Shown here: positions 31,793 to 40,153 of the stretch, piece after piece
Layout: each line of letters begins with the position of its first letter
Numbering within the stretch: position 1 is the first letter of the stretch
Source: Polyangiaceae bacterium
GTDB lineage: Bacteria; Myxococcota_A; Polyangia; Polyangiales; Polyangiaceae
Length of the DNA: 64,000 nt
Reading direction: 5' to 3'
Assembly (NCBI GenBank): GCA_015075635.1
Contig: JABTUA010000003.1
Location: forward strand, 682,001 to 746,000
Position numbers and translations under genes: made by a program
Notes under the pieces: generated by a model
What the model saw: the letters and a program-made list of their open reading frames with translations, nothing else
Database searches by the model: none
Told to the model about the DNA's origin: nothing

Positions 31793-33031
31793 TCACTGTG
31801 ACGGCGCCTGCCCCAACCCCTTCAGCACCTCGCAGCTCGACGCGTGCCCCCCGCTGCACGCCTTCTCCAGCAGCGGTCGCGCCAGCGTGTCCTTGCCGGC
31901 GGCGACGTAGTGCGCGCCCAGCACGCCGCAGGCGTCGGCCCGCCCGGCGTCGCAGGCGCGCGAGAGCAGCGACGTGCCGCGGGCGTCGTCGCGAGGGATG
32001 CCGCGCCCCATGAGCAGCAGCGCTCCCAGCCCCGAGCACGCCAGGGCGTCGCCGCCGTCGCACGAGCGCTCGTAGGCCTTGGCCGCGCCCGGCTCGTCCC
32101 GGGGCACGCCCTTGCCTCCTGCCAGGATGGTGCCGAGCAGCGTGCAGCTCTCGAGCAGGTTCTTGGCGCAGCTCTGGCGCAGGAGCTCGACCGCGCGGGG
32201 CACGTCGCGGGGCACGCCGCTGCCTTCGTACAGGAGCGTGGCGAGGTACGCGCAGGCTGGGGTCTGCCCGCCGGAGCAGCCCTGCTCGAGGAGCTTCGCG
32301 CCCTCCGCGGGGTCGGCCTTCGCCAGCATCACCCCGAGCCCCGTGCAGGCGATGGCCACCCCTCCGTCGCAGGCCTTGCGGAACACTCGCGCGGCCCGCT
32401 CCGGATCTCCGGCGATGCCTTCGTCCCCGCCGAGCAGCGTCCCGAGCAGGCCGCAGCCGACGGCGTCGCCTTGGTCGCAGGCCTTCTGGTACAGCGCCGC
32501 TGCTCGTCCGGGGTTCTTCGCCTCGCCCTCGCCGTGGCGCGCCATGTTGCCGAGCTCGGTGCAGCTCGCGCCGTTGCCGCGATCGCAGCCGCGCGTGAGC
32601 AGGGCGCGCGCCCGGGCGGGATCCCGACTGGTGCCGCGGCCATTGCAAAGCATCTCGCCGGCCACCGCGCAGTCCGCGTCGCGGCCGAGCTCGCAGGCGC
32701 GGGTGAAAGCGGCCAGCGCCGCGCTCCGGTTGCGCTCGATGCCGAGCCCCTCGAGCAGCGCGGCGCCGAGCAGCCGGCAGCCGTTGGCGTCCTTCGCTTC
32801 ACAGCTCTCGGTCAGGCGCTCGTGCCCCTTCTTGGCGCTCTCCGGGCCAGCCTCCCCCCGCGAGTACAGGTAGAGGAGCGCGTAGCAGGCCGCGGGCTCC
32901 TCGACCCGGCAGGCGGCCTCGCACTCCTGCTCCGACCGACAGAGCCCCGCCTTGCCAGCGCCGGGGCCGGGGCTCGCGGGCCCGCACCCAATTGCCAGCA
33001 GGCAGAGCGCGGCGGCGAAGCTTCGGAACAT
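31793..33031 (-). CDS. Sel1-repeat lipoprotein
   Basis: 412 residues. Signal peptide and lipobox (LLAIGC), then about nine Sel1-like repeats of 35-38 residues covering most of the protein. Most repeats carry two cysteines spaced like C-x7-C (ACELGRDADC, KACDQGDAVGC), as in the Helicobacter cysteine-rich (Hcp) proteins, where they form disulfides between helices. Sel1 solenoids bind peptides or other proteins. It is divergent from a minimal Ser/Thr kinase with 72 bases between, and is a smaller relative of the 1010-residue protein at 41149. Confidence 0.9.
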   Translation of the reverse strand: MFRSFAAALCLLAIGCGPASPGPGAGKAGLCRSEQECEAACRVEEPAACYALLYLYSRGEAGPESAKKGHERLTESCEAKDANGCRLLGAALLEGLGIERNRSAALAAFTRACELGRDADCAVAGEMLCNGRGTSRDPARARALLTRGCDRGNGASCTELGNMARHGEGEAKNPGRAAALYQKACDQGDAVGCGLLGTLLGGDEGIAGDPERAARVFRKACDGGVAIACTGLGVMLAKADPAEGAKLLEQGCSGGQTPACAYLATLLYEGSGVPRDVPRAVELLRQSCAKNLLESCTLLGTILAGGKGVPRDEPGAAKAYERSCDGGDALACSGLGALLLMGRGIPRDDARGTSLLSRACDAGRADACGVLGAHYVAAGKDTLARPLLEKACSGGHASSCEVLKGLGQAPSQ

Positions 33032-33103
33032 GAGAAAAACTTAGAGCGGCCCGGGCAGGGACGACAAGTCAGCGCTCGGAAACTGAGCTATCGTTCGCGA
33101 TCC

Positions 33104-33967
33104 ATGGTCAAGGCTGGCGACGAGCTGGACGGCCGCTACCGGCTGATCTCGGAGATCGGCTCGGGCGCCTACGGCGTGGTTTACCGCAGCCGGGATCTCG
33201 AGACCCGGGCGGAGGTGGCCATCAAGGTCATGAAGCAGACCCCGGACCCGGAGCTCGCTCGCCGCTACGAGCGCGAGGCTCAGGCGCTGGCGCGCCTCAG
33301 GGGGACGGCCGCCATCTTCGTCCACGCCTTCGGGCGCACCCCCACCGGCGCTCCGTACATCGTGATGGAGCTTCTGACGGGTCAGGAGCTCGAGACCTTC
33401 TTGGCCGACGCCGAGGCCCGCGGCGGCCAGCTGAAACCGAGCAAGATGCTGGAGATCCTGCGGCCCGTCGCGGCGACGCTGACCGCCGCGCACCTTCAGG
33501 GCATCATCCACCGCGATCTCAAGCCCAGCAACGTGTTCATCGTGGACCCGCGCGCGGGAGGCGGAGTGCGCCTGCTCGACTTCGGCCTGGCCAAGATGCT
33601 CGGCATCGAGACCTTGACCGCGACCGGCATGGTCGCCGGAACCCCCAGCTACATCGCGCCGGAGGCCTGGCGCGGCAACAAGGACCTCGATCAGCGCATC
33701 GACGTCTACTCGCTCGGGGTGCTGGTCTTCCGCTGTCTCTCGGGCGACGTCCCGTTCCCGACCAAGAGCATGCTGGAGCTCTGTCGCTGGGCCACCACCG
33801 GCGAGCGGCCGAGCCTCAGGGCCCTCAGAAAGAGCTTGCCGCCGAGCATCGACGTCTGGGTCCAGAAGGCCCTGGCCGTCGATCCGGACGATCGCTTCCA
33901 GTCGATCCAGGCCATGTGGAGCTCGCTGGAGTCCATCCTCGCCGAGAGCACGTCGTCGCCGTATTAG
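33104..33967 (+). CDS. Minimal Ser/Thr protein kinase
   Basis: 287 residues: little more than the catalytic domain. Gly-loop IGSGAYGVVY (18-27), Lys41, HRDLKPSN (136-143), DFG (159-161), and GTPSYIAPEAW with the APE motif. There is no membrane segment and no partner domain, so it is cytoplasmic and presumably finds substrates directly. The gene ends with TAG; the frame then continues open for 31 codons to a TGA at 34061, with a sequence that does not look like kinase. Convergent with the Cys-rich lipoprotein gene. Confidence 0.93.
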   Translation: MVKAGDELDGRYRLISEIGSGAYGVVYRSRDLETRAEVAIKVMKQTPDPELARRYEREAQALARLRGTAAIFVHAFGRTPTGAPYIVMELLTGQELETFLADAEARGGQLKPSKMLEILRPVAATLTAAHLQGIIHRDLKPSNVFIVDPRAGGGVRLLDFGLAKMLGIETLTATGMVAGTPSYIAPEAWRGNKDLDQRIDVYSLGVLVFRCLSGDVPFPTKSMLELCRWATTGERPSLRALRKSLPPSIDVWVQKALAVDPDDRFQSIQAMWSSLESILAESTSSPY

Positions 33968-34063
33968 AACGACCGGCGCGACGACGGCAAGGGGAACGTG
34001 AGCTGCGTGGAACGAGAGCCGCGCGCGTTCTACCGCTGCGTCAAGCCGGACGCCTCGTGACGG
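33968..34063 (+). other. Open remnant after the kinase stop
   Basis: After the kinase TAG, the same frame reads 31 more codons to TGA, including VSCVEREPRAFYRCVKPDAS. The YRCV ending resembles the closing motif of formylglycine-enzyme-like proteins. It may be the debris of a lost gene or chance; I do not call it a gene. Confidence 0.3.
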
Positions 34064-35116
34064 TCACTGACACTCGCCGCCGCCCAGGGCGGCCGCGCAC
34101 GCGGCGGGTGTCTCGCTGGCGCGCGCGGCGTTGATGGCGCGGCAGCGCACGGTGTCGCCCGTCGTCGCCGTCTTGTTCCAGGTGTCGGCGTTCGCCCCCG
34201 GCAGCTTGCCGCACTCGGCCAGGCACTTGGTCGAGTCGCCGAAGGTCGCGTCGAACTCGGTCTTGCAGGTCTTCGACACCAGCTGGCAGTAGCCCTCGCA
34301 GTTGTCCTTGCCGCAGTGCCCGTCGCCTGCCGGGCCGGCATGCGGGCAGTGCTGGGCGGGGGCGGCGATGGAGTTGTACGAGTGGTACTTCCGGCAGCCG
34401 ACGGTGTCCTCCACCTGATCGGCGTTCGTGCCCTTGTCGAGGACCGCGCACACCGCCAGGCACTGAGCCTTGCTCTCGTAGACCTGGTTTCCGCCGGTGC
34501 AGGCCACGCCGACCAGCTCGCAGAAGTCCTCGCAGTCGGGCGCGTCGCCGGCCGGATCCGCGCAAGCGCTGCTCTTGAAGGCGGCCGCGGCGCAGTGCCC
34601 GGTCGGATCCTTGGCGGCGAGGGAGGCGTAGGCGATGCGGCACTCCAGGCTGTCCCCGCTCTTCAGCGTCCCGAGGTCGAAGACCGCGTCCGATCGGAGC
34701 CCCGCGCACGCGGCGGCGCAGTCGCTGATGCCCGTGAGCTTGTCCGGACACGCCGCGGAGAGGAGCGTGCAGTACGCTTGGCAGGAGGAGCCGCAGATCT
34801 CGGCGCCGAAGGGCCCGGCGGCCTTGCAGTGCGACGCCGGCTCGCCGCTCGAGCCGGCGAGCACGGCCTGCTCGGTGCGGCACTCCAACGAGTTGTCCGC
34901 CTTGGTCTCGCCGCTGGGCAGCTTGGCGCAGGTGGCGATGCAGGTCGGGCGATCGGGGTAGGCGGCGATCTTCCCGGTGCAGCTCTGCATCACCTCGTCG
35001 CAGTAGACCTTGCACTCCGCGCTCGCCTGCTCGGGCTCTTCGAAGCGGCGCTCCTCGATGCCGGCGATGCTCTGGCAGCCGAGCGCCAGGGCGGAGGCAA
35101 CGAGCAACCGGCGCAT
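34064..35116 (-). CDS. Cys-rich repeat lipoprotein of the kinase operon
   Basis: 350 residues. Signal peptide and lipobox (ALALGC). The mature protein is four related modules of about 75-85 residues, each with a Y-C pair, a TCxxxCA-type pair after a helical stretch (CIATCAKLP, CAAACAGLR, CLAVCAVLD, CLAECGKLP), a CR motif (SLECRTEQ, VRCRAIN) and in the first three an HC...C ending. I do not recognise the family by name; similar proteins appear restricted to myxobacteria in my memory. The start overlaps the stop of the TPR gene by one base. Last gene of kinase-TPR-lipoprotein operon. Confidence 0.82.
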   Translation of the reverse strand: MRRLLVASALALGCQSIAGIEERRFEEPEQASAECKVYCDEVMQSCTGKIAAYPDRPTCIATCAKLPSGETKADNSLECRTEQAVLAGSSGEPASHCKAAGPFGAEICGSSCQAYCTLLSAACPDKLTGISDCAAACAGLRSDAVFDLGTLKSGDSLECRIAYASLAAKDPTGHCAAAAFKSSACADPAGDAPDCEDFCELVGVACTGGNQVYESKAQCLAVCAVLDKGTNADQVEDTVGCRKYHSYNSIAAPAQHCPHAGPAGDGHCGKDNCEGYCQLVSKTCKTEFDATFGDSTKCLAECGKLPGANADTWNKTATTGDTVRCRAINAARASETPAACAAALGGGECQ

Positions 35117-36138
35117 CAGAAGTTGCCTCCGAGCCAGAGCCCGCCGGCGTTCTTGCCGACGCGAGGCGCGACGTGGATCGCGCTCCTTCCGCCGGAGGGG
35201 GCCGTCAGGTAGAGCACCGTCCCGCCGACCAGTGCCGCCAAGCCGACGCCGAAGGTGATGTTCGAGAGCGTGGCGGCGTCGCGGGCCTCGTCGGTGAAGG
35301 TCACGCCGCGGCGGTCGTTGCAGACGGCGCCGTCGCACAGCTCCTTCGCGTCGGAGTTCTTCGAGATGGCGCGGAGCCCGAAGTACGTCCCGAAGCCGAC
35401 GCCCACGAGGCCCACACCGCCGACCACGAGCCCGATGGTCCGCTGCGTCTCGCCGGCGGGCTCCTCGTCGGGGGCAGGCGAGGTGGGTGAGGGTGCCGGC
35501 GTCACCACCGGCTGAACCGGCGGCTGCTCCGTCGCCGGGGGCGGGACCGCCTCGGACTCCGCCTCGAGCGCGGGGATCTCCACGCTGACGGCGTCGCGCT
35601 CCGGACGGACCGTGACCTTCTTCGACCAGCTCCTGGCCCCGGGCGCGCTGGCTTCGATGGCCCACTCGCCGCCGTCCACCGGGACGGAGACGCTCCAGAG
35701 ATCCTTGGGTACGGGGTTGCCAGCGCGGCGCAGCACGAAGCCTTCGCGCGCGGCGTTCTCTGGCGCGACGCGCAGCTCCAGGCGCGAGAGCCGGTCCTCG
35801 AGCGCCGCGGCGCGCTGCTCCCCGGAGGTCGCGCGGTCCGCCTGCCCGGCGGCGCGGGCCTGCGAGGCGCCCTCGCGGAAGGTGGCCCAGGCGCTGGCGA
35901 AGCGTCCCGCCTTCTCGTAGCAGTCCGCCAGGTAGAGCAGGGTGCCGATGCCGGGATCGAGCCGCTGGCTCTGCTCGAACTTCGCGCAGGCCGCGCCGTA
36001 TTTGCCGTCGCTCACGAGCTTGCGCGCCTCGTCGAACAGCGCCTCGGCGGCGACTTTGTTGTCGGCGCTCTGCGCGCGCGCGACGCCGGCGAGCGCGAGC
36101 GCGGCGACGGCGAGCGAGCGACGCACCGAGCGGATCAT
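35116..36138 (-). CDS. TPR protein with two C-terminal membrane segments
   Basis: 340 residues. Signal peptide (MIRSVRRSLAVAALALAGVARA), a TPR pair (about 30-100), then a beta domain comparable to PEGA (about 125-185). A Pro-rich spacer (about 190-230) leads to two hydrophobic segments (about 235-258 and 295-318) separated by a charged loop with two cysteines. Same plan as the protein at 56380. It sits between a transmembrane kinase and a Cys-rich lipoprotein, each joined by few or no bases, so it may link the kinase's external tail to surface proteins; this is inference. Confidence 0.85.
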   Translation of the reverse strand: MIRSVRRSLAVAALALAGVARAQSADNKVAAEALFDEARKLVSDGKYGAACAKFEQSQRLDPGIGTLLYLADCYEKAGRFASAWATFREGASQARAAGQADRATSGEQRAAALEDRLSRLELRVAPENAAREGFVLRRAGNPVPKDLWSVSVPVDGGEWAIEASAPGARSWSKKVTVRPERDAVSVEIPALEAESEAVPPPATEQPPVQPVVTPAPSPTSPAPDEEPAGETQRTIGLVVGGVGLVGVGFGTYFGLRAISKNSDAKELCDGAVCNDRRGVTFTDEARDAATLSNITFGVGLAALVGGTVLYLTAPSGGRSAIHVAPRVGKNAGGLWLGGNF

Positions 36139-36145
36139 GCCGCGC

Positions 36146-37594
36146 TCAGCGACGGCCGCCGAACGGGGCGGAAGTGGGCTGCGTGGTCGGCTTGCTCGGG
36201 CGCTCGGAGGGGACGACTGCATGGGTGGGAGCACGTCTTGGAGTAGGGGGCGAGGGAGCTGCCACCGCCGCGTCGGCCGCGCTGTCGGCGGGCGCCGGGG
36301 CGACGGGTGCCGGCTCGACGGCAGGCGAGGGGTCTCGAGTCGCTGCCGCTGCGGGCTCGGCGACGCGCGGCGGCTCGCCGGCGGGCGCTGCGCTGGGCGT
36401 CGCGGTGGCGGTGGTCCGACTGACGCCCCAGGCCACGAGCCCGAGCGCGACGACGGCGCCGGCGGCGAGCGCGGCGATCGGGCGCGAGCGCCGCTCCGGC
36501 GGGCTGCTGCTGGAAGCGCCGGTCTTGCCCCAGGAATCCAGGGTCTTCTCCGCGGCTGGCTTGGTCGAGCTGGCCTCGGTCGGCTGGTTCTCGATGGACG
36601 ACTCGCTCGACACGGCCACCGAGACGTCGCTCGGCACAGGCGGGTTGGTGCGCTCGGTCGCCGTCGGCAGGGACGTCCCGAGCTGCGTGGCGAGCACGCG
36701 CCCCGCGCGATCGGCGTGGAGCTTGGAGCCCGGCGCGAAGGGCACCAGGGCGACGCAGAAGTCGGCGACGTTCTGCCACCGGACCCCCCGGTCCTTCGCC
36801 AGCGCCTTCGAGATCGCTTCCTGGAGCCCCGCGGGGACGTCATCGCGGAAGTCCGATAGGGGAGGGGGCGTGTCATTGAGCAGCGCGCTGCACAGCGAAG
36901 GAATGGACTCCGCCACGTACGGCGGGCGGTTCGCCAGGAGCTGATACAGGATCGCGCCCAGGGACCAGATGTCGGTGCGGGTGTCCACGCTCTTCGCGGA
37001 GTGCATCTGCTCCGGCGACATGTAGAGCGGCGAGCCGATCAAGGCGGAGGTCGCGGTCAGCGACAGGTCCGCTGCGGACCCACCCGAGACCGACTTCGAG
37101 ATCCCGAAGTCCAGCACCTTGACCAGGCGCGTGCCGTCGGCGCGCCGCGCCAGGAACAAGTTCGCGGGCTTCAGGTCACGGTGCACGATGCCGGCGGCGT
37201 GGGCCTCGGCCACCGCCTCGCAGGCCTCGAGCAGGTAGCGCACCGCTTCCTCGATGGGGAGCTGGCCGCGCTCACGCAGCTCGTCGCCGAGGTCGTGCCC
37301 CTCGAGGTACTCCATCACCATGTAGGGCACGCCGTCTTCGTTGCTGCCCACGTCGAGGACGCGCGCCACGTGCTCGCTCTTGATCTTCACCGCCGCGCGG
37401 GCTTCGCGCCGGAAGCGCTCGGCGGCGTCGTTGCGCTTGGCGATCTCCGGCAGCAGGAACTTCACCGCCACGCGCTGATCCAGCTCGAGGTGGCGGGCAG
37501 CGACGACGACCCCCATACCGCCCTCGCCGAGCACGCGCTCGACCTCGAACTTGCCGGCGAGCACGTCGCCTGCGCGGACCGGGGCGTTGTCCAT
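36146..37594 (-). CDS. Transmembrane Ser/Thr protein kinase
   Basis: 482 residues from ATG 37594; an in-frame start 14 codons upstream adds nothing recognisable. The kinase domain (about 16-285) is complete: Gly-loop LGEGGMGVV, Lys45, HRDLKPAN (138-145), DFG (162-164) and GSPLYMSPEQ. A Ser/Glu-rich linker leads to one membrane segment (about 373-393), then an external tail of about 90 residues rich in Ala, Pro and Thr. Start of the kinase-TPR-lipoprotein operon; the next gene follows after 7 bases. The plan mirrors the kinase at 57421. Confidence 0.94.
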   Translation of the reverse strand: MDNAPVRAGDVLAGKFEVERVLGEGGMGVVVAARHLELDQRVAVKFLLPEIAKRNDAAERFRREARAAVKIKSEHVARVLDVGSNEDGVPYMVMEYLEGHDLGDELRERGQLPIEEAVRYLLEACEAVAEAHAAGIVHRDLKPANLFLARRADGTRLVKVLDFGISKSVSGGSAADLSLTATSALIGSPLYMSPEQMHSAKSVDTRTDIWSLGAILYQLLANRPPYVAESIPSLCSALLNDTPPPLSDFRDDVPAGLQEAISKALAKDRGVRWQNVADFCVALVPFAPGSKLHADRAGRVLATQLGTSLPTATERTNPPVPSDVSVAVSSESSIENQPTEASSTKPAAEKTLDSWGKTGASSSSPPERRSRPIAALAAGAVVALGLVAWGVSRTTATATPSAAPAGEPPRVAEPAAAATRDPSPAVEPAPVAPAPADSAADAAVAAPSPPTPRRAPTHAVVPSERPSKPTTQPTSAPFGGRR

Positions 37595-37646
37595 GAGCCA
37601 GAGTACTTTACGCGAAGGTGCGCGGCCAGGGAACAACCCGACCCGG

Positions 37647-39233
37647 TCAACCGCCGAGAGGTGTCCGAAATTGGGTCACTGGCAGCATTCGCCCGGTTCC
37701 GAAGGACTTTTCGCTGAGCTTGAGCACGATGCCCGCCTGCCAGCGCTTGTGCTCGGCCGCGCGGAGCTGGCTCGCCAGGTGAGTCGCCTCTTCCGGCAGC
37801 GTGCCGGGCGGCAGGGGCGATCCCGTGACCAGCGCCTCCAAGATGGGAGAGACGCGGGCGTAGTCGAAGGGGTCGACCTGGTCCGGACGGAGCTCTGCGC
37901 TGGGCGCCCGCTCGAAGACGAAGGCCGGGATCACGCCGCGGCCCCCGTCGTAGTGGCGGGCCAGCCGATACACGTCCGGCTTGGTCACGTCGCCGATCAC
38001 CGCCAGCGTCCCCGCCATGTCGCCGTACAGCGTGCCGTAGCCCAGCGCGAGCTCGGTCTTGTTGCTGGTGTTCAGGAGCAGGCCGCCGCGGCGGTTCACG
38101 TGAGCCATCAGGATCATGGCGCGCAAGCGGGCCTGGAGGTTCTCGGCGACCAGCGAGTCGCGCTCTCCCATCACGGCGCCGAGGTCGTGCTCGAGCGCGC
38201 CGTGCAGCGACTCGATCGGGTGTGCCACGAGCTCGATGCCCAAGGCAGACGCGAGCTGCTCGGCGCATTGGGTGGAGCGGGGATCGCTGTAACGCGACGG
38301 CATCGCGATTGCCGTGACGCGCTCGGCGCCCAGGGCCTCCTTGGCGATGCAAGCGACGAGGCTCGAGTCGATGCCGCCGGAGAGCCCCAGGAACGCCCGT
38401 CCGAGGCCGTTCTTCCGCGCGAAACCTCGGACTCCGGAGACCAGCGCCTGGAACATCTCGTGCTCGACCGGTTGGGTCTCGACTTCCTCGGGCGGAGCGC
38501 CAGTGTCCACGACGGTGACGCTCTCCGCGAAGCGCGGCAGGCGCGTGAGCAGCTGGCCGTCGCGGGTGACGAAGCTCCCGCCGTCGAAGATCAGCTCGTC
38601 GTTGGCGCCGCAGGCGTTGACGTACACCACCGGTACCCGCCGCCGGCGCGTTTGCCCGAGCCTCTGCTCGAAGACCCCGACCCGATACGGGGACGCCGAG
38701 ATGCACACGAGCAGCTCCGCGCCCGCTGCCTCCAGCTCGGCGCCGGGCGACAGCGGATAGCCCTCGTCCCACAGATCCTCGCAGACCAAGAGCCCGAGCT
38801 TCCGGCCGCCGACCTCGACGGGCTCGCAGGGGGGACCAGGCACGAACCAGCGTGGCTCGTGGAAGACGTCGAAGGCCGGCAGCAGGCGCTTGGCGACCCG
38901 GTGCCGGACCCGGCCCCCCTCGAGCAGCAACGCCGCGTCGTGGAGACCGGGATGCCCCGGGGTCGCCTCGCCCGAGGCCAGCACGGAGCCGAGCACCAGC
39001 GGGACGAGCGCGCGGGTCGCCTCGGCCACCTCGGCGACTGCCGCCGCCGCCGCGTCCACGAACGCCGGATCGCAGAGCAGATCTCGCGGCGGATAGCCGG
39101 TGACCGACAGCTCCGGGAACACGCACAGCTCGGCGCCGGCTTCGCCGGCGATCTGAGACGCGCGCACGATGCGACGGACGTTGCCTCCGAAGTCGCCGAT
39201 GCGCGTGTCGATCTGGGCGATGCCGACGCGCAT
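37647..39233 (-). CDS. nadE: Glutamine-dependent NAD+ synthetase
   Basis: 528 residues from the ATG at 39233, which lies in the stop of the upstream gene (TGATG). The N-terminal nitrilase-type glutaminase has the Glu-Lys-Cys triad: CVFPELSVTGY, RVAKRLLPAFDVFHE and LLVCEDLWDEG. The C-terminal synthetase has the ATP loop SGGIDSS (about 285-291) and NTSNKTELALGYGTLYGD. It makes NAD+ from nicotinate adenine dinucleotide with ammonia from glutamine. Last gene of the VWA / pyruvate-kinase-like / nadE operon. Confidence 0.96.
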   Translation of the reverse strand: MRVGIAQIDTRIGDFGGNVRRIVRASQIAGEAGAELCVFPELSVTGYPPRDLLCDPAFVDAAAAAVAEVAEATRALVPLVLGSVLASGEATPGHPGLHDAALLLEGGRVRHRVAKRLLPAFDVFHEPRWFVPGPPCEPVEVGGRKLGLLVCEDLWDEGYPLSPGAELEAAGAELLVCISASPYRVGVFEQRLGQTRRRRVPVVYVNACGANDELIFDGGSFVTRDGQLLTRLPRFAESVTVVDTGAPPEEVETQPVEHEMFQALVSGVRGFARKNGLGRAFLGLSGGIDSSLVACIAKEALGAERVTAIAMPSRYSDPRSTQCAEQLASALGIELVAHPIESLHGALEHDLGAVMGERDSLVAENLQARLRAMILMAHVNRRGGLLLNTSNKTELALGYGTLYGDMAGTLAVIGDVTKPDVYRLARHYDGGRGVIPAFVFERAPSAELRPDQVDPFDYARVSPILEALVTGSPLPPGTLPEEATHLASQLRAAEHKRWQAGIVLKLSEKSFGTGRMLPVTQFRTPLGG

Positions 39234-40153
39234 CACACCTCGGCCGCGATGGCGCCCAGCAGGTTCAGGGCCGCCAGCACCGAGTCGCGGCGCAGGCATA
39301 CTTCGTCGCCCAGCATGAAGGTTCGGTAGCCGAGCCCGAGCAAGAACGCGACGTCGCTGACGTCGCTGGAGTCCGGCACGGTCCGGCGGGCCAGCGAGCC
39401 CAGGATGCGGGAGGCGACGATGGCGTCCGGGTCTGCTTCGGCGATCTGGCGCAGCGCGCCGAGCACCAAGTGCGGTCGCGGCACCTCCACGTAGAGGTCG
39501 CCGCGGGCCGCCATCAGCCGACCGTGGCGCTTGCCCTCCCTGGCGACGTAGTCGAGTCCTCGCTGCGACTCGATCTTGCAGACCAGCTCCGCGTCCGGCA
39601 GCAACGAGCGGACTTCCTCCGGATCCGAGGGCCGCTCCACGAACGACAGCATCACGCGCTGGAGGCCCACGCGCGCCATTGCGTCGAGGTAAGCGTGGTC
39701 GGCGGCGGTGAGCGTGCCCTCGATCTCGAGGGACGGGTCCACGATGTTGACGCTCTCGCCCGGGCCCACGTAGCGCCGGGGCGAGTCGGCCAAGATCAGC
39801 CGCTCGCCGTCCACCTCGAGCAGTCGTGCGTGCTCGCGACCGTCGTCGAAGTAGGCGTCGCAGGGGACGTTCACCTTCAGGCGATGGCTGACCCGCACTT
39901 CGGTGAACGGCGGCACGGCGCCGCCCACCACGCGCAGCTGCCGGCCCTTGAGATCGACCCAGAGCGGAGGGCCGAGGTCGGCGAGCCGAGCCAGTACGGG
40001 CTCGAGCGCCGGCGAAGTGTCGAGCGTTCCGTCGAAGCCGCGGATGGGCATCACGGTGTTCAAGCGGAGCCCGCCGACCAGCGGATGCCGCGCGACCTCG
40101 GCGGCGAAGTCGGCGTAGGGCGGGAGGGTGACGATGACGGAGAGCCCCGTCAC
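39233..40153 (-). CDS. Pyruvate-kinase-like single-domain barrel protein
   Basis: 306 residues from GTG 40153. The barrel resembles the A domain of pyruvate kinase: VDLKGRQLRV matches 'DTKGPEIRT', and SFVERPSDPEEVRSLL, CKIESQRGLDYV and AARGDLYVEVP match the core with the catalytic Lys-Ile-Glu and the Arg-Gly-Asp segment. The N-terminal ATP-contact block ('RLNFSHG') is altered to RLNTVMPIRG, and the B-domain is small. The whole C-terminal regulatory domain is missing (usual length about 470). A catalytic role is therefore doubtful; a phosphoenolpyruvate- or pyruvate-binding role is possible. Overlaps neighbours on both sides by 3-4 bases. Confidence 0.8.
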   Translation of the reverse strand: MTGLSVIVTLPPYADFAAEVARHPLVGGLRLNTVMPIRGFDGTLDTSPALEPVLARLADLGPPLWVDLKGRQLRVVGGAVPPFTEVRVSHRLKVNVPCDAYFDDGREHARLLEVDGERLILADSPRRYVGPGESVNIVDPSLEIEGTLTAADHAYLDAMARVGLQRVMLSFVERPSDPEEVRSLLPDAELVCKIESQRGLDYVAREGKRHGRLMAARGDLYVEVPRPHLVLGALRQIAEADPDAIVASRILGSLARRTVPDSSDVSDVAFLLGLGYRTFMLGDEVCLRRDSVLAALNLLGAIAAEV

